Assembly: GCF_000270185.1 (NCBI RefSeq)
Contig: NC_015516.1
Location: forward strand, 481,001-545,000
Reading direction: 5' to 3'
Length of the DNA stretch: 64,000 nucleotides
DNA from: Melissococcus plutonius ATCC 35311
GTDB taxonomy: Bacteria > Bacillota > Bacilli > Lactobacillales > Enterococcaceae
Part shown: piece by piece, positions 18,613 through 27,716 of the stretch
Layout: each line of letters starts with the position of its first letter
Numbering within the stretch: the stretch's first letter is position 1
Program-made: the position numbers and the translations under genes
The notes under the pieces: model-generated
What the model saw: only the letters and a program-made list of their open reading frames with translations
What the model was told of the DNA's origin: nothing
Database searches by the model: none

Positions 18613-20031
18613 GTGAGTAAATCTGAAGTAAATAAAATAAGTCTGGGAACTTTTGTTGGATTGACAATGGCTTTATGTGCAACTGTTCGTAGTATTCCAA
18701 CATTAGCAGCAGTAGGCTGGACTTTGATTTTTTATTCAATTTTTGCCGTTTTATTTTTTGCTGGTCCTATTTCAATGATATCAGGAGAGTTTGCAACCAT
18801 GCTGCCACAGGAAGGTGGACCTCAGTTATGGGTTAAAACAGCTCTTGGAGGAAAATGGGGATTTGTTGTTGCCTGGCTGTTATGGGTTCAAATGTTTCCT
18901 GGGATGGTGATGGTAGCTTCAACACTAGGCCCATTATTGGGAAATACATTTGGAAATGTGGCTTTGGGGAACAATCACTGGTTTGTGCTTGGTTGTATTT
19001 TGATTATTTATTGGATTATCACATTTTTAAATATAAAATTTGATATGGCAAAAGTCGGCGGAAATATTGGTGTTTGGTTAGGCGTTTACATTCCAGTTAT
19101 CGTAATGTTGGTTTTAGGTTTACTTTCAGCTTTTAAGGTTGGTTTATTGTCGAATGGTTATTTAGGTAATTTTAGTTTGTCGAAAACAATTCCTGATTTG
19201 CAACATATCGATTCTTTAAAATATTTAGCAGGAATTACATTTATTTTCGTGGGAATTGAAATGAGTTCTGTTTATATGCCTCGATTAAAAGATGCTACTA
19301 AAAATTATACCAAGGGTGTGTTCATTGCCTTGATTGGTTTAGTATTATTAAATGTAATTAATGCATTATTTGTAGAAAATGTAGTACCAGATGGAAAATT
19401 AGAGTTAGCAAATATTACACAATCTATTCTAATTTACTGTAATATTTTAGGATTACCAGAAATTATTGGTAATATCTTTAGTTTTATGGTTTTTATTGGA
19501 GTATTACTTCAATTGTCTGCTTGGGTAACGGGTCCTTCAAAAACAATTATTCAAGTTGCACGTGAAGGTTTCTTACCACCAAAATTTGGTTTCTATAGAG
19601 AAAATAAATTTGGTGTTTCTAGAAATGTTGTTTTAACACAATCTGTCGTTATTTCACTATTTGCATTATTGTATGGTGTCATGGATGATGTCAGTACCGT
19701 ATTTTTAATTTTAACAAATGCAACAACAATTATTTATTGTATTGTCTATATCTTAATCGCTATTTCCATCATTGTTATGAGAAAAAATCAACCAGATAGG
19801 GAGCGTCCTTATCGAATAGGTAAATCAGGCAATGGGCTTGTTTGGTTAGTAAGCTGTATGCTGATTTTATCTATCGTTATAGTAATTGCTGCTACATTAA
19901 TTACAGGAACGCTTGTGAATGGTTTGTTGGTTGGAATTATTACATTAGTGATGTTTGTAATTCCTTTGATTATTAATTCTTATAAGAAAGACTGGTGGAA
20001 AACAACAATAGATAAGGATTTAGATAGATAA
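18613..20031 (+). CDS. tyrP: Tyrosine/tyramine antiporter
   Basis: A 472-residue APC-superfamily exchanger with about twelve membrane helices. In tyramine clusters this protein imports tyrosine and exports tyramine, generating a proton motive force. Family features include the start SKSEVNKISLGTFVGLTMAL, MISGEFATMLPQEGGPQLWV, and the loop GPSKTIIQVAREGFLPPKFG. GTG 18613 is chosen because AAGGAGTGG lies just upstream; an upstream TTG at 18568 has no site. The frame is intact although the decarboxylase that supplies the counter-substrate is interrupted. It may still act as a tyrosine permease. Confidence 0.9.
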   Translation: MSKSEVNKISLGTFVGLTMALCATVRSIPTLAAVGWTLIFYSIFAVLFFAGPISMISGEFATMLPQEGGPQLWVKTALGGKWGFVVAWLLWVQMFPGMVMVASTLGPLLGNTFGNVALGNNHWFVLGCILIIYWIITFLNIKFDMAKVGGNIGVWLGVYIPVIVMLVLGLLSAFKVGLLSNGYLGNFSLSKTIPDLQHIDSLKYLAGITFIFVGIEMSSVYMPRLKDATKNYTKGVFIALIGLVLLNVINALFVENVVPDGKLELANITQSILIYCNILGLPEIIGNIFSFMVFIGVLLQLSAWVTGPSKTIIQVAREGFLPPKFGFYRENKFGVSRNVVLTQSVVISLFALLYGVMDDVSTVFLILTNATTIIYCIVYILIAISIIVMRKNQPDRERPYRIGKSGNGLVWLVSCMLILSIVIVIAATLITGTLVNGLLVGIITLVMFVIPLIINSYKKDWWKTTIDKDLDR

Positions 20032-20065
20032 TTAATAATAGAAGTATTTTGTTGTATTTTAATGA

Positions 20066-20108
20066 AGAACTTCCTGTCAAAAATAATATATTATTGGCAG
20101 GATGTTCT
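20066..20108 (+). other. Intercistronic hairpin between tyrP and nhaC
   Basis: AGAACTTCCTGTCA (20066-20079) pairs, with one internal mismatch and one G-T pair, with TGGCAGGATGTTCT (20095-20108) across an AT-only loop. There is no T tail, so processing or mRNA stability is a better guess than termination. Confidence 0.5.
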
Positions 20109-20136
20109 GAATTTTATGATGAGGATGAGGGATGAA

Positions 20137-21510
20137 ATGAATAAAAAAATCTCATTAAAAGAATGTATTAGTGTTTTGATTATTATGTTGGCTATTTTAG
20201 GAATACTTATTATTGGTTTCCATTTAACGCCACATATTCCAATCTTGGTTGTCTTTACATTGCTATTATTTTATGGACGCTTTCGGTCATTTACTTGGGA
20301 TGAAATTCATGATGGGATTGTAAACGGTATAACACTAGGAATTATTCCAATTATTATATTTTTATTAATTGGTGTTTTGGTAGCTTCTTGGATCTTGTCT
20401 GGTACAATTCCAACCATTATGGTTTATGGATTCAAAATTATTTCTGTTCGATTTTTCTTACCAACAGTTTTTCTTGTATGTGCTATTGTTGGTGTGACTG
20501 TGGGTAGTTCATTTACAACTATTTCAACAGTTGGCATTGCATTTTTAGGCATTGGCTATATTTTAGGTTTTAATGATGCTATGACTGCTGGTGCGGTCGT
20601 TTCTGGGGCATTTTTAGGCAATAATATTTCACCGTTGTCTGACACAACAAATTTAGCTGCAGGTATTGGTAATATAAATTTATTTGAACATATTGAGAAT
20701 ATGGTATTTACTGATTTACCTGCATTTGTTATATCACTGGTTGGTTATTTCTTTTTGGGAAATAGTAATAAAACGGCTAACCTATCAAGCATTGATTCAA
20801 TGGTAAAAAACATGCAGCTTAATTTTTGGGTTTCATTTTGGACATTAATTCCATTAATCATTTTGTTTGCAATGGCCATTAAACGAATTCCGGCTATCCC
20901 TACCTTATTAGTTGGTTCGCTTTCAGCGATTATCTTAGCGTTTATTCATGATCCAAAACTAACAATTCCCAAAGTAGCTGATACATTGATGAACGGTTAT
21001 GTAGCCCACACTTCAGACCAAAAATTAAATGTCCTACTTTCACGTGGTGGCATTGTTAGTATGTTAAATTCTGCTAGTCTAATTATCTTGGCCTTGGCAT
21101 TAGGTGGATTACTTATTAAGTTTGAAATTGTTGGAACTATCGTTCAAGAATTAAAAGAAAAAATGAATCGTTCTTCTCGTTTAATTGGTTTTACGGCATT
21201 AAGTAGTATTGGAATTAACTTAATTGTTGGTGAACAGTATTTATCTATCATTTTACCGGGTGAAACTTTCAAAAAATCTTTTGACCAAGCTTGTTTAGAT
21301 AAAAAATACTTAACCAGAACACTTGCTGATTCTGGCGTCGCTGTGAATGCATTAATTCCTTGGGGAGTAAGTGGTACATTTATTATGGGAACCTTAAAGG
21401 TTGGTGCTTTATCGTATGGACCCTTTGCCTTTTTCCCAATACTTGCACCAATTTTAACCATCTTGGTTGGATTTACGTTGAATAATAAACAAACAAAAAA
21501 AGCTAAATAA
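20137..21510 (+). CDS. nhaC: Na+/H+ antiporter of the NhaC family
   Basis: A 457-residue polytopic membrane protein with eleven to twelve helices. NhaC-type segments include the GAFLGNNISPLSDTTNLAAG helix with the transport acidic and asparagine residues, and LADSGVAVNALIPWGVSGTF near the C terminus. It exchanges Na+ for H+ and is the last gene of classical tyrosine decarboxylase clusters. The start is set at ATG 20137 after GAGGATGAGGG; an ATG at 20062 would put a non-homologous extension inside the upstream hairpin. Intact. A strong terminator follows. An alternative substrate (malate/lactate exchange, as in MleN) is possible for this family. Confidence 0.88.
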   Translation: MNKKISLKECISVLIIMLAILGILIIGFHLTPHIPILVVFTLLLFYGRFRSFTWDEIHDGIVNGITLGIIPIIIFLLIGVLVASWILSGTIPTIMVYGFKIISVRFFLPTVFLVCAIVGVTVGSSFTTISTVGIAFLGIGYILGFNDAMTAGAVVSGAFLGNNISPLSDTTNLAAGIGNINLFEHIENMVFTDLPAFVISLVGYFFLGNSNKTANLSSIDSMVKNMQLNFWVSFWTLIPLIILFAMAIKRIPAIPTLLVGSLSAIILAFIHDPKLTIPKVADTLMNGYVAHTSDQKLNVLLSRGGIVSMLNSASLIILALALGGLLIKFEIVGTIVQELKEKMNRSSRLIGFTALSSIGINLIVGEQYLSIILPGETFKKSFDQACLDKKYLTRTLADSGVAVNALIPWGVSGTFIMGTLKVGALSYGPFAFFPILAPILTILVGFTLNNKQTKKAK

Positions 21511-21558
21511 AAAAGTAAAAGATGAGATAAAAATCAATCTCATACTTTTACTTTTTTT
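21509..21558 (+). terminator. Terminator of the tyr operon
   Basis: GTAAAAGATGAGAT pairs with ATCTCAT-A-CTTTTAC (one bulged A), closed by an A-rich/T-rich extension with a T7 tail. Confidence 0.85.
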
Positions 21559-21605
21559 ATTTACCAAGATAGTTCCATTGAATGATTAAGATGATAAAAA
21601 TCTTT

Positions 21606-22304
21606 TTAATTATTTTTGTTAAAAGAAACAGAAGTAGCTAGAGGTAAAGATAACCTACTTAACTCTTCAGCCACCAATTTGGCAACGATGGTTGCACCAT
21701 AATTATTAAGATGAGTATCATCAATGATCCCATTTGGATAGTTTTGATTTTGACCAGGTAATAGATGCATGAAAAATTTCTTTGTTTCTTCAACTGAGAA
21801 TAATTGAAAAAATTCCTGTGTTCTTTTAAACATATCTAAAAGCAAAATGTTATTTTTCTTTGCAAATTTGCGTATTGCTTCTGGATAATCGCCTAAGGTA
21901 TTAGGATCGAGCTGATTAGAATGATTTAAATAAGCTCTTCGGGTAATCGATGTTAATAAAATGGGTATGGCGTTTACTTTTTGAGCACTTTCAACAAAAA
22001 TTGCTAAATTTTCTTGATAATCGCCATAAGGTTGTGTTCCACGATCCTCATCTTTTTTTTGATCATTATGACCAAACTGAATGAATAGATAATCATTAGC
22101 TTCAATTTCATTATCAATTTCAGCTAATAATCCTTCATTAATAAAAGATTTAGTTGATCTTCCATTTTTGGCCTTATTAACGATTTCAAAATTAGAAATA
22201 TAAAGAGCCAATTTTTCTCCCCAGCCAGTTTCCGGACGTTTGTTGCTTTGTTTTATGGCTGCAGTAGAATCACCAGCAATAAAAATTTTGCTTGTTTTAG
22301 TCAT
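21606..22304 (-). CDS. Rhamnogalacturonan acetylesterase (SGNH/GDSL, CE12 type)
   Basis: A 232-residue SGNH hydrolase without a signal peptide, so probably cytoplasmic and acting on imported oligosaccharides. All four family blocks are present: GDST at 11-14 (S13 nucleophile), AKNGRSTKSF (block II), FGHND at 77-81 (block III asparagine) and DDTH at 195-198 (Asp-His of the triad). Rhamnogalacturonan acetylesterases of the Bacillus YesT/RhgT type have the same GDST, GRST and GHND signature and remove acetyl groups from galacturonate in the rhamnogalacturonan backbone. It overlaps the preceding esterase gene by 8 bases, indicating translational coupling. Frame and length are normal. Confidence 0.88.
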   Translation of the reverse strand: MTKTSKIFIAGDSTAAIKQSNKRPETGWGEKLALYISNFEIVNKAKNGRSTKSFINEGLLAEIDNEIEANDYLFIQFGHNDQKKDEDRGTQPYGDYQENLAIFVESAQKVNAIPILLTSITRRAYLNHSNQLDPNTLGDYPEAIRKFAKKNNILLLDMFKRTQEFFQLFSVEETKKFFMHLLPGQNQNYPNGIIDDTHLNNYGATIVAKLVAEELSRLSLPLATSVSFNKNN

Positions 22305-22860
22305 TATTTTTTTCCTCTTTTCTTTTTAATAATCTATTAATCCATGATTCAGCGAGAAAAATCCATTGTTGAATAAAAGGGTCTTGATTTGTCATTGCTA
22401 ATCCATGTTTTCCCTTTGGAAAGAAATGTAACTCAACCATACCTTTTTTTTCTGTTAATGCCTCTGCTAGAGCTTGACTATTTTCGATAGGAACAGATTG
22501 ATCACCATAGGTATGCCAAATAAAGCAAGGTGGAGGAGAAATTGGCAGCCCATTTATCGAGGGAAAAAAATTTGCTTGTTTTTCTGAATAGGTGGTACCA
22601 AAAAAATGTTGTGCACTTCCTTGATGTGCATAAGGACCCTCTATTTGGTAGGCAAATAAGGCCGCATGTAAATGATTGCTATGTGCCCATTGCTGAATAG
22701 CTATTTCTTCTTTAAAAATAGCTAGGTGTTCATAGCCTCCGCCAGGTAAAATTAATAAACAAGAACGTGGCGTATTATCATAATAAAGCATATGAAGAGA
22801 ACTTTCTGCTGGTCGTGTAAATTGTTGATAATCAGTCAACATGTGCTCAATTGTTTGCAT
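22297..22860 (-). CDS. Alpha/beta-hydrolase esterase with an internal deletion removing the catalytic serine
   Basis: A 187-residue open frame clearly from the acetyl-esterase/lipase family of carbohydrate esterases (BD-FAE/YesU-cluster type, usually about 260-280 residues). The N-terminal oxyanion loop LPGGGYEHLA (36-45) and the C-terminal PPCFIWHTYGDQSVPIENS and FPKGKHGLAM, carrying the Asp and His of the triad, are present. Between them the sequence jumps from AALFAYQIEGPYAHQ to SAQHFFGTTYSEKQ, and the stretch that should hold GFSAGGH with the nucleophile serine is missing, about 80 residues. The deletion is in frame, so a stable but presumably inactive protein could be made. SD TAGGAG precedes ATG 22860. 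First gene of a two-gene operon with the acetylesterase, divergent from the YesS-like regulator. Confidence 0.8.
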   Translation of the reverse strand: MQTIEHMLTDYQQFTRPAESSLHMLYYDNTPRSCLLILPGGGYEHLAIFKEEIAIQQWAHSNHLHAALFAYQIEGPYAHQGSAQHFFGTTYSEKQANFFPSINGLPISPPPCFIWHTYGDQSVPIENSQALAEALTEKKGMVELHFFPKGKHGLAMTNQDPFIQQWIFLAESWINRLLKRKEEKNND

Positions 22861-23134
22861 TGATTCACTCCTAGAAGGTAATGGTATTCAATAGAATGTT
22901 ATTAAATGAATTAGTCAAGTTTATCTAAAAGTAGTTGAGAAACCCACATAGGTTATAAAAATTGATCAGTCAATAAAAATAACTTCAATCTTTGTTAATT
23001 ACTATAATTTTTCTTTTAGATAATCATTTAATTTATTTTATTGATGTGTAAATTTTTTAAGCTATCTTGTTTTAGAAATTTATGTTAAAATATGATAAGT
23101 ATTAAAATTTAATTTATAGGAAGTATCTTATGTT

Positions 23135-25384
23135 ATGATTATTCATCGTAAATTTTCTATTTTTAAAATAAAATGTAAGCGTTATAGTTTGTTTTATACA
23201 ATTTTTATACCGATCAGTTTAATTGGGATTCTTTTGATTGGTGGTTATACGTGTTATATTTATCAAAAGACCTATCATAATATCCAAAAAAACTTGGTGA
23301 ATCAACAGAGTAATTATGTGGGTCAGGTAAAAAATAATCTAGAACAAAAAATTCAAACGATTGAATATACTTTTTCAACGTATAGTATGACAAATCAATT
23401 CAAACAAATGCTTAACCAACCACTTAATCCACATAATTTTGAAGAAGTACGCAAAATCCGTTCAGAACTTGCCTATATTAGTGTGATGGGGATCGATAAT
23501 ACTACGAATTATCATCTTATTAGCTTAAAACAAGGTTGGGATATTTCGCATAATTCACTCAAGCAATTATCAAAAAATGAATTATTACAAAAAAAATTAT
23601 TAGCTGAAAAGACGTCAGATTATATCTTTTGGAAAAAGAAAGATAATCATTTAGAAATGCGAATTTTGCTGCCGATTTTTCAGACGGAACGCTCTGCTAT
23701 TGGAACTGCAACCATTCCACAAACGACTATTGATCAATTATTAGGAAAAAAATCAACCAATTTTTTTGGTATTTACGATAAAAATTATCATTCGCTTTAT
23801 CAACATAACCAACCACTTACTCCTAACTTGCAAAAAAAATTGACAAATTCAACGAAAAAACAAGGAACTATGATAGACGATCAGAAAAATATTTATTTTT
23901 ATTTAAAATCTGATTATAATCATTGGACATATGTTGCTTGTTTGCCAAACAAAGAAATTCATTCATCTGTATTAAGTTTGGAATTAGGACTTACCTTACT
24001 AGCCAGTTGTTTTATTATCCTTTTTCTAATTATTGCTTATTTAATTGCTAGTTTTGCTGAGCGACCTATACGTGAAATTGGTGATCTATTGGCGGTTGAT
24101 TCAATAAAAGGTGGATGGAAATCTGAAACAAAGAAAATTTTATCAGGCATCGATCTGCTTCTAACCGAAAATGCAGGAATGATTAGCAAAATAAATAAAC
24201 AGAAACCAGAATTAGAAAAACTATTTTTGTTAAATTTGTTCTACGATCAGCTTACCGATATAGAAATAGCCAGAAAATTTGCTCAATTTGGCTATTTAAT
24301 GAATCAAGAGGAGCATTATGCTATTATATTAATCCAAATTGATGATCTTGGTGGTCGACCAGAAGAAGCTAAAGATTTATTTTTAGTTTCCCTTGAAAAT
24401 ATAGTTTCTGAGTTAATTCCAAAAAACATGCGTTTTCAACCAATTATTTTAAAACAAGAAATACAAGCTACTTTGTTATATATGAAACCTTGCATAGATA
24501 AGAAAAAATTGATTGATTATTGTACAGCTATTCAACAAGCTGCACAAAATTTTTTAAATATAAAAATAAATTTTGGTATTTCAAATGACTATACAGAAAT
24601 AAAGGATAGTAAAACAGCAGTCATCAATGCAAAAGAAGCGTTATCCTTTCGAATAAATTTTGAACAGGATACTATGATTTTCTTTGATGACATTCATCCA
24701 TATCATCAGAAATACCCAGCCGCTAAATATCCTAAAAAAGAAGAACAGGAATTATTGGATGCCATGCGTATCGGTGAAAAAGAGGCGACTCAACAGTATT
24801 TTATCCAGGTTTTTTCTTTCATTTTAAATGAAAATAAACATCCAATTATCCTAGAAAATATGATTTTACAACTCGTTAATAATCTTGTTCAATTTGGACA
24901 GCTCTTAGGCGCTGACATGGAATTGCTTGAAAATAGTCAGAATATCTACCTAGAAGTATTAAATAAAAAAAATCCATTTAAAGTTAAAGAAAAAATTTAT
25001 ACTCTGCTCATTCTACCGATTGTTCAAATGACTCAAGAAAAAACAGACTATGAAATGCGATCCTTATCTGAACAAATGCTTGTTTTACTACATAAACAAT
25101 ATGATCAAGATATCTCACTAGAAATGATTGGTGAACAATTGAATTATAATCCAAATTATTTAAGCAGTGTGTTTAAAAAAGAAATCGGTGTAAACTTTGG
25201 TGATTATCTACAAAACTATCGTTTATCTATTTCAAAACATTGGCTTATAGAGACAGACCTAACGATTAAAGATATCTCCACTCGTTTACAATATACAAAT
25301 CCACAAAATTTTATTCGTTTCTTCAAAAAGAAAATTGGAACAACACCTGGTGAATATCGAAAACAAAATAAGATTTATCAATAA
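23135..25384 (+). CDS. Membrane-bound AraC-family regulator (YesS-like)
   Basis: A 749-residue transcriptional regulator with its own sensor. Helix 1 (SLFYTIFIPISLIGILLIGGYTCYIY) and helix 2 (LGLTLLASCFIILFLIIAYLIASF, around 285-310) bracket an extracellular Cache-like domain of about 240 residues. A cytoplasmic linker and GGDEF-like degenerate region follow, then a C-terminal AraC DNA-binding domain (SLEMIGEQLNYNPNYLSSVF and IKDISTRLQYTNPQNFIRFF, about 650-745). In Bacillus, YesS of this architecture activates rhamnogalacturonan genes. The neighbours here (acetylesterases, LplBC permeases, YesL, GH105) make the same role likely. ATG 23135 has AGGAAG upstream. Intact, and therefore an intact activator for a largely broken pathway. 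Confidence 0.85.
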   Translation: MIIHRKFSIFKIKCKRYSLFYTIFIPISLIGILLIGGYTCYIYQKTYHNIQKNLVNQQSNYVGQVKNNLEQKIQTIEYTFSTYSMTNQFKQMLNQPLNPHNFEEVRKIRSELAYISVMGIDNTTNYHLISLKQGWDISHNSLKQLSKNELLQKKLLAEKTSDYIFWKKKDNHLEMRILLPIFQTERSAIGTATIPQTTIDQLLGKKSTNFFGIYDKNYHSLYQHNQPLTPNLQKKLTNSTKKQGTMIDDQKNIYFYLKSDYNHWTYVACLPNKEIHSSVLSLELGLTLLASCFIILFLIIAYLIASFAERPIREIGDLLAVDSIKGGWKSETKKILSGIDLLLTENAGMISKINKQKPELEKLFLLNLFYDQLTDIEIARKFAQFGYLMNQEEHYAIILIQIDDLGGRPEEAKDLFLVSLENIVSELIPKNMRFQPIILKQEIQATLLYMKPCIDKKKLIDYCTAIQQAAQNFLNIKINFGISNDYTEIKDSKTAVINAKEALSFRINFEQDTMIFFDDIHPYHQKYPAAKYPKKEEQELLDAMRIGEKEATQQYFIQVFSFILNENKHPIILENMILQLVNNLVQFGQLLGADMELLENSQNIYLEVLNKKNPFKVKEKIYTLLILPIVQMTQEKTDYEMRSLSEQMLVLLHKQYDQDISLEMIGEQLNYNPNYLSSVFKKEIGVNFGDYLQNYRLSISKHWLIETDLTIKDISTRLQYTNPQNFIRFFKKKIGTTPGEYRKQNKIYQ

Positions 25385-25396
25385 TTGCTATTTAAT

Positions 25397-25458
25397 AACA
25401 TATGAAGAAATTCACAAAAGTATTAAATTAACTATTTGATGAAGTTCTTCATATGTTT
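25397..25458. terminator. Inverted repeat after the YesS-like gene
   Basis: AACATATGAAGAA (25397-25409) is complementary to TTCTTCATATGTT (25445-25457); loop 35 nt, with no strong T tail. It probably separates the regulator from the convergent permease gene. Confidence 0.5.
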
Positions 25459-25572
25459 AATATTCTGTTACATTGAAAAGAAATAATAATTTCTGATCTA
25501 AAAGTAAGAAGGGTAATTTTGATCAACAATATAAAAATTGTGCTTATTAATCACCAACCAATAATTTTTTAC

Positions 25573-26472
25573 TTATCCTTTCACCGATCCTACTATTGCT
25601 CCTTTTACAAAGTATTTTTGAATAAATGGATAGATAATTAACATAGGTAAAGTAGCAATAATAATAACGGCCATTTTTACAGATTGTGCTGGTGGAACAA
25701 TATCAACAGTAGAAGCATCCGCATTCATTCCACTAGAAACAATTACGATTTGTCTTAATAGTACTTGAATTGGCCACTTGCTTGAATCATTAATATACAA
25801 TAGAGCTGGTTGGTAGGTATTCCAGTATTCTACTGCATAGAATAATGAAATGGTTGCAATTGAAGGAAGAGATAAAGGTAAAATAAATCGTAAAAAGACT
25901 CCCCAATCCGTACAACCATCCATTTTTGCTGATTCCTCTAAGCTATCTGGAATTCCTTGGAAAAAATTACGCATAATAATCATATTGTAAGCACTAACAA
26001 TACTAGGTAAAATAGGTGCCCATAAGGAATCAATTAGACCTAAGCTTTTAATTAAAATAAATGAAGGAATCATTCCACCGCTAAACAACATGGTAAATAC
26101 AATAATAAAATTAAAAAATTTTCGACCATGCAGATATTTTCTTGAAAGTGCATAAGCCATAAACGAAGTAGCAACCATACTAATAAATGTCCCTACAGTT
26201 GTTACAAACAATGAAATGCCAATTGCCTTAAAGATCGTTTGTGTTGATAAAATATAGCGATAGGCATCTAATGTGAACGTCTTAGGAATTAAAATAAAAG
26301 GTCGGGTAGAAAGCTCCCCAGAAGTTGCAAATGAACTAGCTAAAATATTGATAAAAGGAAGTAAACATAAGAGTGTAAACAAAAGTAAAAGTACAATGAT
26401 GATGCCATGGACTATTGCTTCACTTTTCGATATATTCCGTTTTTTCTTTGCTTTGTTTTTTGTTAACTGCAT
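25573..26472 (-). CDS. lplC: ABC sugar transporter permease, LplC/YtcP type
   Basis: A 299-residue inner-membrane permease of the CUT1 group with six helices. The EAA loop reads SLEESAKMDGCTDWGVFLRFILPLS (ATPase docking), and the end IQKYFVKGAIVGSVKG is the usual C terminus of this subfamily. Such permeases pair with LplB and a lipoprotein to import pectic or rhamnogalacturonan oligosaccharides. ATG 26472 is chosen because AGGAGG is 6-12 bases upstream; ATG 26487 would place the SD inside the gene. It is divergent from its partner permease at 26700, whereas the two are normally consecutive on one strand. Intact. No ATPase gene is nearby; a shared MsmX-type ATPase is expected elsewhere. Confidence 0.88.
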   Translation of the reverse strand: MQLTKNKAKKKRNISKSEAIVHGIIIVLLLLFTLLCLLPFINILASSFATSGELSTRPFILIPKTFTLDAYRYILSTQTIFKAIGISLFVTTVGTFISMVATSFMAYALSRKYLHGRKFFNFIIVFTMLFSGGMIPSFILIKSLGLIDSLWAPILPSIVSAYNMIIMRNFFQGIPDSLEESAKMDGCTDWGVFLRFILPLSLPSIATISLFYAVEYWNTYQPALLYINDSSKWPIQVLLRQIVIVSSGMNADASTVDIVPPAQSVKMAVIIIATLPMLIIYPFIQKYFVKGAIVGSVKG

Positions 26473-26604
26473 CTTTTTCCTCCTCATGTAATATATTCTT
26501 TAACAAAACTTTAACATGAAGAGAGGATTACGTATACAATCAATTTTTAAGCTGATCTATTTTTTGATTCTTTCAATTAAAATCGAAAGAAAGAATGAAT
26601 ATTT

Positions 26605-26618
26605 TGTATACGCTTTCT
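26605..26618. promoter_or_regulatory. cre-like site between divergent permease genes
   Basis: TGTATACGCTTTCT matches the cre consensus at 12 of 14 positions. It lies in the 227-base region that must hold promoters for both lplC and lplB. Confidence 0.35.
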
Positions 26619-26699
26619 TTAGTGTAGAAATGATTATATACGTAATGTTTTTTTCCTAGTATGATGAAAACAATTCATTAGGAAAGAGAGGAATCATTA

Positions 26700-27677
26700 A
26701 TGGAAGCAACAATCAAAACAAAAATAAATCAAGAAAACAATGAAAATCCCAAAAAAACAAAAAAAATAATTCGTAAAAAACGTTGGGCACAAATTAAAAA
26801 AAATAGAGCACTTTATTTAATGTTAGTACCTGGATTAGCTTATTTTCTTATTTTTAAATATGTACCCATGGGGGGATTGGTAATTGCATTTCAAGATTAT
26901 CAACCATTTTTAGGAATTTTAGGTAGTCCATTTGTTGGTCTAAAGCATTTTATCCGATTGTTTACAGAGGATACTTTTATATTGCTGATTAAAAATACCT
27001 TCCTTATTTTTGGATTGGAAATTGTTATTTCTTTCCTATTTCCAATTATTTTAGCTTTAATGCTTAATGAATTACATCACGTAAAACTAAAGAAATCTAT
27101 ACAAACGATTATTTATTTACCTCATTTTATGTCATGGGTAATTGTTGTTTCAATCTTTTATGTTTTATTAACGACTGAAGGCGGCGTAGTTAATAATATT
27201 ATTACCCACCTTGGTGGACAAAAAATCTCTTTTCTAACCGATCCGTTTTGGTTGCGACCAATGTATATTCTTCAAGAAATATGGAAAGGTTCTGGATGGG
27301 GAACAATTGTCTATCTAGCGGCCATGACAAACGTCGATGAACAGCTTTATGAAGCAGCAGATATGGATGGGGCAGGAAAACTAAGTAAAATGTGGCATAT
27401 TACATTACCATGTATTCGTCCAACGATTATTACGTTGTTGATTTTAAAGATAGGAAAGGTGCTTGATTTAGGTTTTGAACATATGTTTTTAGTAATGAAT
27501 TCAATGAATAAAACAGTCGGACAAATTTTTGATACGTATGTTTATACAGCTGGTATACAAAATGGACAGTTAAGTTATTCAACTGCCGTTGGTTTATTCA
27601 AAGGACTAATTGGACTTGTACTTGTAATTGGTGTAAACAAACTAGCGAAGAAGATTGGTGAAGATGGTATTTATTAG
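26700..27677 (+). CDS. lplB: ABC sugar transporter permease, LplB type
   Basis: A 325-residue CUT1 permease. The positively charged N-terminal tail (about 35 residues of K/R/N) is followed by six helices beginning YLMLVPGLAYFLIFKYVPMGGLVIAF. The EAA loop is QLYEAADMDGAGKLSKMWHITLP. It should form the membrane channel with LplC. SD AAAGAGAGG precedes ATG 26700. It is the first gene of a run (lplB, yesL, GH105, esterase, pectinesterase, DUF4064, GH43, two binding proteins) on one strand with short gaps, so it is probably co-transcribed with them. Frame intact. Confidence 0.9.
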   Translation: MEATIKTKINQENNENPKKTKKIIRKKRWAQIKKNRALYLMLVPGLAYFLIFKYVPMGGLVIAFQDYQPFLGILGSPFVGLKHFIRLFTEDTFILLIKNTFLIFGLEIVISFLFPIILALMLNELHHVKLKKSIQTIIYLPHFMSWVIVVSIFYVLLTTEGGVVNNIITHLGGQKISFLTDPFWLRPMYILQEIWKGSGWGTIVYLAAMTNVDEQLYEAADMDGAGKLSKMWHITLPCIRPTIITLLILKIGKVLDLGFEHMFLVMNSMNKTVGQIFDTYVYTAGIQNGQLSYSTAVGLFKGLIGLVLVIGVNKLAKKIGEDGIY

Positions 27678-27716
27678 TCAATGTCTTCCAGATAAATAAA
27701 AGTAAGGAGAAAGCAA

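Noticed and set aside
26273-26491. Antisense open frame over the LplC permease start
   Set aside because: It is a shadow of a hydrophobic coding region, without ribosome site or homology features. Similar antisense frames elsewhere were dropped for the same reason.
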